From an uncultured Muribaculaceae bacterium (GTDB taxonomy: Bacteria > Bacteroidota > Bacteroidia > Bacteroidales > Muribaculaceae), in assembly GCA_910584365.1 (NCBI GenBank), contig CAJUAF010000001.1, forward strand, positions 1 to 64,000: a DNA stretch of 64,000 bases, written 5' to 3'. Both the position numbers and the translations under genes were made by a program. Below are positions 59,731 through 64,000 of this stretch, one piece after another. A model generated the notes under the pieces. That model saw only the letters and a list, made by a program, of their open reading frames with translations, did no database searches and was not told the origin of the DNA. Each line of letters begins with the position of its first letter. The first letter of the stretch is position 1.

Positions 59731-60912
59731 TTAGTCAACTACGGTCATGGTAGCTACGCGGTTCCAGGTATTGTTCTCGAAGAGGGAACCGATACCCTTA
59801 CCCTCGGCCTTGATGCGGCTTTCGGCAACACCAGCCTTTACGAGGGCTTTCTTGACAGCTTCGGCACGACGGCCGGCGAGGCGTTCGTTGAAGGCCAGGG
59901 AGCCATCCTTGGAAGCGTAACCGTCAACCTTAACAGTAGCGTTGCTGTTCTCCTTGAGGGAGTTGGCAGTCATGGCGATGTTAGGCTGCTGGTTAGCCTG
60001 GATAGTGGCGGAACCGAGGTTGAAGAATACATAGCGGACGTTGTCGAGGTCTTTGATAACCTTCTCTACAACCGGCGGACGACGGTTGCAGGCGTCGAGC
60101 TGAGCCTGGAGGTCGGCGAGTTTGGCCTGGAGGGCAGCGTTGTTGGCACCGCAGGATTCGAGTTCGCCGCGAAGAGCGTTGATCTGGGCGTTGAGAGCAT
60201 CAACTTCAGCCTGGTCGAACGGAGTTACGACAACGAAGCTGTGAGTACCGTTGGAGTTCTTGAAGTGGTAGGTGATACCGGCTTCAAGCTCGAAGTACAT
60301 ATTGTTGAAGTTGTAGTGGGAATCGTAGCCGAGATAAGAAACGTACTTGTCAGAGCTTACGTCGCCGTTCATGTTCCAGAGCAGGGCGGGCTTCAGGGAG
60401 ATTGTCCAGGCCTTGGCTTCGCCGAGGTTGAAGTTGAAGTTAAGACCTACCTTGGTTGCGAAGGAATTGGCGTCGTAGCTGGGCACACCACTGTGGGGAT
60501 AGTATGCGTGGAGCCATCCGGAACCTGCGACAGCTTCGATTTCAAATACGCGGGGAGCGCCTGCATATCCGGCGAAAGCGTTCATAAGGTTGACGGCACC
60601 GAAAGCGCCTACGTACTGGTGGTCGAAGACGTTACCGGACTTGAGACCTGTCCAGGAAGAGGTATTCACAGACCATTCACCTTCAACACCGATGCCGAAT
60701 ACGGGCGTAATCTGCTTGCGGATTTCGGCGCCGACGATGCCGCGGCCGGTCTTGAGGAAGCTCTCGCCACCTACGGTCTTGGTTGCGAACACGCCACCCC
60801 CCTTGAGGGTGAACGACCAGTTGTCAGAAAATTTGCTGCCTGCGACAGTAGTCTGGGCTTGTGCGGAGCAAACTCCGAGAGCCAGGGCAGCTAAAAGAAT
60901 AGCCTTTTTCAT
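59731..60912 (-). CDS. OmpA family outer membrane protein
   Basis: A 393-residue protein. The signal peptide is MKKAILLAALALGVCSAQAQ. An N-terminal beta-barrel runs to about residue 220, ending at MYFELEAGITYHFKN. A coiled coil follows (QAEVDALNAQINALRGELES ... KLADLQAQLDACNR). The OmpA/Pal peptidoglycan-binding domain closes it (VKVDGYASKDGSLAFNERLAGRRAEAVKKAL, with the NxxLSxxRA-like part). It anchors the outer membrane to peptidoglycan. The true start is ATG 60912; the frame extends upstream into the promoter. A long open frame on the opposite strand is only a shadow. Confidence 0.93.
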   Translation of the reverse strand: MKKAILLAALALGVCSAQAQTTVAGSKFSDNWSFTLKGGGVFATKTVGGESFLKTGRGIVGAEIRKQITPVFGIGVEGEWSVNTSSWTGLKSGNVFDHQYVGAFGAVNLMNAFAGYAGAPRVFEIEAVAGSGWLHAYYPHSGVPSYDANSFATKVGLNFNFNLGEAKAWTISLKPALLWNMNGDVSSDKYVSYLGYDSHYNFNNMYFELEAGITYHFKNSNGTHSFVVVTPFDQAEVDALNAQINALRGELESCGANNAALQAKLADLQAQLDACNRRPPVVEKVIKDLDNVRYVFFNLGSATIQANQQPNIAMTANSLKENSNATVKVDGYASKDGSLAFNERLAGRRAEAVKKALVKAGVAESRIKAEGKGIGSLFENNTWNRVATMTVVD

Positions 60913-60942
60913 AAAGAGATGTTTCTTGTTATATGCTGGCTG

Positions 60943-60973
60943 CAAAGTTAAAAAATATTTAATGAATTACAAA
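60943..60973 (-). promoter_or_regulatory. Promoter of the ompA-family gene
   Basis: On the minus strand TTTG (60973-60970) and TAACTTTG (60950-60943) are 19 nt apart, about 30 nt before the ATG. A strong promoter is expected for this abundant protein. From here to 61218 I see AT-rich DNA with no gene. Confidence 0.82.
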
Positions 60974-61217
60974 ATTTTTCCAAAGACTTTTTCAGTTTTT
61001 ATCTGTCGGTTCTCCTGACAAATCGACAAACAGGTTTCCGTTGGGTCTGAAATTCACCTGTTTAACCATGCAGTATCCGACATTTAAACCCTTATTCATC
61101 TTTGCTAACACTTTTTAAACAACCCTTATCTTCCAATAGTTTTCTTCTCCGTACATTTTTAACACTATTCTCCGTGGATTTTTTACAGGCTATTCTTAAC
61201 CCGATAAAGGCAAAGTG

Positions 61218-61269
61218 AAGGCAAAAAACAGGGCGATGTGCCAGGATTCTGGAATCTGACACATCGCCC
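61218..61269 (-). terminator. Terminator of the gldM-gldN transcript
   Basis: GGGCGATGTG (61231-61240) pairs perfectly with CACATCGCCC (61260-61269). The inner CCAG-GATT-CTGG can form too. On the minus strand TGTTTTTTG follows the stem. Confidence 0.87.
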
Positions 61270-61307
61270 CGTCCCGGGAATATCGTTATACAAATCTGTT
61301 GGCAGCT

Positions 61308-62516
61308 CTATTTGCGGCGGCGGACAGAACGGGTGGCCGAAGAAGAGGATTTGGCGGCCTTCGGCTTGCCGGCTTTCGGTTTCTTCTTGGCTTTGGACTT
61401 AGCCTTATCCTTGTCCTTGGTGGCTGATGCTTTAGCCCGGCGACTGCCGCGTGTGCTGCGCACTTCCTTTTTCGCGGGAGCGGCATCCACCACTTCCCCC
61501 TCGCCGTCGCGGGAGGTTATCGCGTTCTCAGTCTCTGCCTCGGCGGCTGCTTCAGCGGCGGCCTCGGCCTCCTCGCGGGCCTCCCGGGCGGCTATGACCT
61601 CTTCGCGGGAGGGTACCCAGAGCTTCTTGTCGAACTGCTCCAGGCGATTCTGGATGCTGTCCTGGGCGCGTTCCCGGTCATCGGGGTCGGGATAGAGCTG
61701 CATCATCGACTTGTTGGCCAGATTGCGGGTCTTATATATGTCGCCGTCATACATATTGCGCGCGAAGTAGTCGGCATAGGTGTATTTCGGCAGGTTGTTG
61801 TCATCGTCGATGAAAATATACTGCTGGGTAAGATAAGGACGCAGATTGTCCATCTTCACCCAGAACATGGGGTATCTTACGGCCTCGCCGCCGAAGTCAT
61901 CGCTGCGGTGAAGCACAGGGCAGACAGCCTCCACGATGCGGCGCGTCTTGTTGGTACGCGAATCGAATTCCCATTTCTCCAGGACGAAATAAGAAAGGAC
62001 CTCATTTGCCGGAACGTCACTCTCCTCTATCTGAAAGCGGGGATTCTTCTCGGTGGAACCTTTGGCGGGAGCGTAGAGGACATGGAAACGGTCGAGCATA
62101 TCCTTTACGTTCACCTTATACTGGTCGGTGAAAATTTCCTTCCCGTCGAGATATTCGTAAACCGGCAGCTGGTTATCGGAGACCAGCCGCATGATGATGC
62201 GGAACAGGTTCTCCTGTCCGTCCACGACCTCCTCGGGGAAGTAGAGGGGCATATTCTTGGGATTGTCGAGCTTGAGGTCGCGGTAGATGACACGCATCCA
62301 CATCCGGTCGGCGTCGGAAGTCTCCTGGGAGGAGAACCGCTGCTGCATACGCTCGGTGACGCCCGGAGTGGCGCTCTGCTGCTTCTTGCCCCGGTCGGAA
62401 CCTCCGCGGCGCACTATTGACGAACTGGATGAACCGCCATCGGTCTGGGCCACGGTGCCGAACGCCGTAGCCATCAGAGCGAGAGCCGCCAGAGTATATT
62501 TTGCTATTGCCTTCAT
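61308..62516 (-). CDS. gldN: Gliding motility/type IX secretion protein GldN (PorN)
   Basis: A 402-residue periplasmic protein with a signal peptide (about residues 1-23, ending TVAQT). GldN/PorN works with GldK in the periplasmic ring of the type IX secretion system. Family landmarks are WMRVIYRDLKLDNPKNMPLYFP near residue 75, LFRIIMRLVSDNQLPVYEYLDG and YARNMYDGDIY-like motifs near residue 250. Beyond about residue 310 is a long Ala/Glu, then Lys/Ser-rich low-complexity tail that ends RRRK, longer than in typical GldN. It lies 24 bp after gldM on the same strand. Confidence 0.92.
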   Translation of the reverse strand: MKAIAKYTLAALALMATAFGTVAQTDGGSSSSSIVRRGGSDRGKKQQSATPGVTERMQQRFSSQETSDADRMWMRVIYRDLKLDNPKNMPLYFPEEVVDGQENLFRIIMRLVSDNQLPVYEYLDGKEIFTDQYKVNVKDMLDRFHVLYAPAKGSTEKNPRFQIEESDVPANEVLSYFVLEKWEFDSRTNKTRRIVEAVCPVLHRSDDFGGEAVRYPMFWVKMDNLRPYLTQQYIFIDDDNNLPKYTYADYFARNMYDGDIYKTRNLANKSMMQLYPDPDDRERAQDSIQNRLEQFDKKLWVPSREEVIAAREAREEAEAAAEAAAEAETENAITSRDGEGEVVDAAPAKKEVRSTRGSRRAKASATKDKDKAKSKAKKKPKAGKPKAAKSSSSATRSVRRRK

Positions 62517-62540
62517 ATAGGAATATGGGATTTCAGTTTA

Positions 62541-64000
62541 TCAGTTCACGATTACCTCTATCGGGGCCAGGTCGCGGGTTATGCCGTCGGGACCGACAGC
62601 CTTGACGCGCGAGATATAGAAGCGCTTGCCGCGGCTGAGGCGCCGGAAAGAATCTTTCTGGCGCTGGGAGAACTGGCTCCCCTGCGACACTTCGGGGATG
62701 GCGTTCCCCATCGAATCGAAGAACACCGTCTCGAACGACAGCACCTTGAACTGGATGTTCAGCAGGTCATCGTCGATGGCCGCCTCGATGCCGGGAGCAT
62801 TGAGCAGGAAGGTCTTCGACAGACCCCGGCCTCCCCCTTTGTAATGGCTGGTATTGCCGTTGGCATCCTTGTAAGCGATATAAGGTGTAGGATCGGGAAG
62901 TTTGCGTACACGGAATTTAGTCGAAGCCACGGTCATCTGACGTCCGTCCATCTCGGCGTTGACCGTCACGACAGCCTCCTCCCCTACTTTCGAGGGATGG
63001 GCCACCCAGTGGTCACCGCTGCGGGTCAGGGAGCCGTTGGTCATGGTGGCGGAAACGCCGTTCATGGCCACGCCGGGAACCGATATCGAAATCGGGTTGT
63101 CGATTCCGGCATAAAGGACATTCATCATCGTGGCGGATACGGTTGCCGTAGGCTCGATTACGGTGTAGCTCGACTGGAAAGGATGGCGGCTTACGGTGCC
63201 GTCGCCGTGGGGCACTTCAAGGTATCCCTTGTAGTCGAAAGTTCCGGTAGTTCCGGGAGAAAGCTCATAGAGTCCGCGGTCATTTCCAAGGCGGGAGCCG
63301 TTGACATAGACGACAGGACGCTGTGTAGTGTCGACGGCGGCCAGCACGATATTGGCCGAATACTTTCCTCCGCGCATTACGAAACGGCTCTGGGGAATGA
63401 CGAAAGCGTTCAGTTCGTTGACACGCACATCGCCGGCGTCGACATTGGCCAGGAGAGTCTGGAGCGCCTCACCCTCGGCATACTTGACATCGTTCTGAAG
63501 TTTCGTAAGAAGGGTCACGGCGGCCACCACCGGCTGATTGTCGAATTTGGATTCCTCCCAGGACTGTTTTCCGAGGGTCCCCTGGCGGAGTACGGGGTCC
63601 GTGGAGAGGGCTTTCTGAATATTGTTGCGCTTGACCGAATCCACCATCAGAGAGGAGATATACTCGCGGTAGGACTCGATGGTCATCCTCAGGGTAGCCC
63701 CTTTGGGACGCGAGCCGGAAAGCATAACCACGGAGGCTGCCTCCAGGTTGTCGCGGTTCCGGATATCGCGCACGTCGCCGTCGTCGCCGTCGGCCTCGCG
63801 GACAATCAGCTGCTTGATGGAGTCGATCTGGAGATAGACGCCTTCGGTGATGCGGCGTACCTCGCGGGCTTTGTCATACCAGGGTTTTCCCTTGTCGGGA
63901 TTCTGCTCCGCGAAGGCTTCCAGAGTATGGAGGATGGCAGCGTTGCGCTGCTCTACGTTGCTGTTGGTTCTTGTCAGACCCTCCTCGACCTGGGTGAACC
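62541..64000 (-). CDS. gldM: Gliding motility/type IX secretion protein GldM (PorM), 5' end outside window
   Basis: The last about 486 codons of gldM. The same frame stays open past a possible GTG at 63773 to the window edge. It reads GLTRTNSNVEQRNAAIL, a typical GldM N-terminal helical segment, so that GTG is not the start. GldM is an inner-membrane motor-linked protein that spans the periplasm and pairs with GldL. Later domains are the beta-rich D2-D4 modules (SRFVMRGGKYSANIVLAAVD, then YAGIDNPISISVPGV), ending FYISRVKAVGPDGITRDLAPIEVIVN. gldN follows 24 bp later, the conserved order. Confidence 0.93.
   Translation of the reverse strand, partial: FTQVEEGLTRTNSNVEQRNAAILHTLEAFAEQNPDKGKPWYDKAREVRRITEGVYLQIDSIKQLIVREADGDDGDVRDIRNRDNLEAASVVMLSGSRPKGATLRMTIESYREYISSLMVDSVKRNNIQKALSTDPVLRQGTLGKQSWEESKFDNQPVVAAVTLLTKLQNDVKYAEGEALQTLLANVDAGDVRVNELNAFVIPQSRFVMRGGKYSANIVLAAVDTTQRPVVYVNGSRLGNDRGLYELSPGTTGTFDYKGYLEVPHGDGTVSRHPFQSSYTVIEPTATVSATMMNVLYAGIDNPISISVPGVAMNGVSATMTNGSLTRSGDHWVAHPSKVGEEAVVTVNAEMDGRQMTVASTKFRVRKLPDPTPYIAYKDANGNTSHYKGGGRGLSKTFLLNAPGIEAAIDDDLLNIQFKVLSFETVFFDSMGNAIPEVSQGSQFSQRQKDSFRRLSRGKRFYISRVKAVGPDGITRDLAPIEVIVN

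Noticed and set aside
59698..60894. 398-codon open frame on the plus strand opposite the ompA-family gene
   Set aside because: It is the antisense shadow of a clear OmpA gene with signal peptide and peptidoglycan-binding domain. It has no promoter and its product resembles nothing.
63771..63773. GTG as the start of gldM
   Set aside because: The frame remains open to the window edge and the upstream translation matches the GldM N-terminal region, so the true start lies outside the window.

Overview
The window looks like chromosomal DNA from a member of the Bacteroidales, most likely a GC-rich gut lineage such as the Muribaculaceae. The placement is inferred. It rests on repeated TAnnTTTG promoter -7 boxes, often with a TTTG box 19-21 nt upstream, and on the near absence of Shine-Dalgarno sequences. 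It is supported by type IX secretion genes (gldN, gldM), T9SS-type C-terminal sorting domains, a lipoprotein TamA (TamL), an OmpA with periplasmic C-terminus and a TrpB2-type tryptophan synthase. Most of the window is ordinary core genome with tight operons and clear intrinsic terminators. No rRNA, CRISPR array, transposase or phage gene was seen.

Layout. 1-8.2 kb: a partial tRNA-Val, purB, two HAD phosphatases, an outer-membrane barrel receptor and TamL. 8.2-13.8 kb: a cobalamin riboswitch followed by a 1719-residue secreted protein with CUB-like modules, a beta-helix and a T9SS sorting domain. 14-18.9 kb: a Na/Pi cotransporter, a DUF4271 membrane protein, hemD, rnpA, yidD and a TatD-like hydrolase. 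18.9-19.7 kb: a HepT/MntA toxin-antitoxin pair enclosed by two perfect 39-bp direct repeats. 19.8-22.4 kb: a small unknown protein, a cyclophilin and an M16 peptidase. 22.4-23.9 kb: a three-gene, lower-GC cassette ending in a SecB-like protein. 24-30.9 kb: DUF349 protein, yceD, rpmF, fabH, era, der.

31-39.8 kb: a sialidase, a sugar O-acetyltransferase, an AMP-forming acyl ligase, a TlpA-like lipoprotein, a VanZ-like protein, alanine dehydrogenase, ilvE and an HD hydrolase. 39.9-44.4 kb: three AT-richer, probably T9SS-secreted proteins. Two of them look like zinc metallopeptidases whose HExxH motif has been lost. 44.5-49.3 kb: recJ, with a structured leader, and trpB2, an HD hydrolase and folB on the minus strand. 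49.4-59.6 kb: a glycosyltransferase, then a probable peptidoglycan/MurNAc salvage operon with an amidase, a GT2-DUF4922 fusion, an AmpG/MurT-like permease, a NamZ-like exo-muramidase and a MurK-like kinase. 59.7-64 kb, minus strand: an OmpA-family protein, gldN and the 3' part of gldM.

How it fits together. The salvage operon would release, import and phosphorylate muropeptide sugars. gldM/gldN encode part of the secretion machine that would export the four predicted T9SS cargo proteins seen here. The most unusual signals are the riboswitch in front of a secreted beta-helix protein, the repeat-bounded toxin-antitoxin module, the SecB-like cassette, the tandem pseudo-metallopeptidases and the GT-DUF4922 fusion within the MurNAc cluster.
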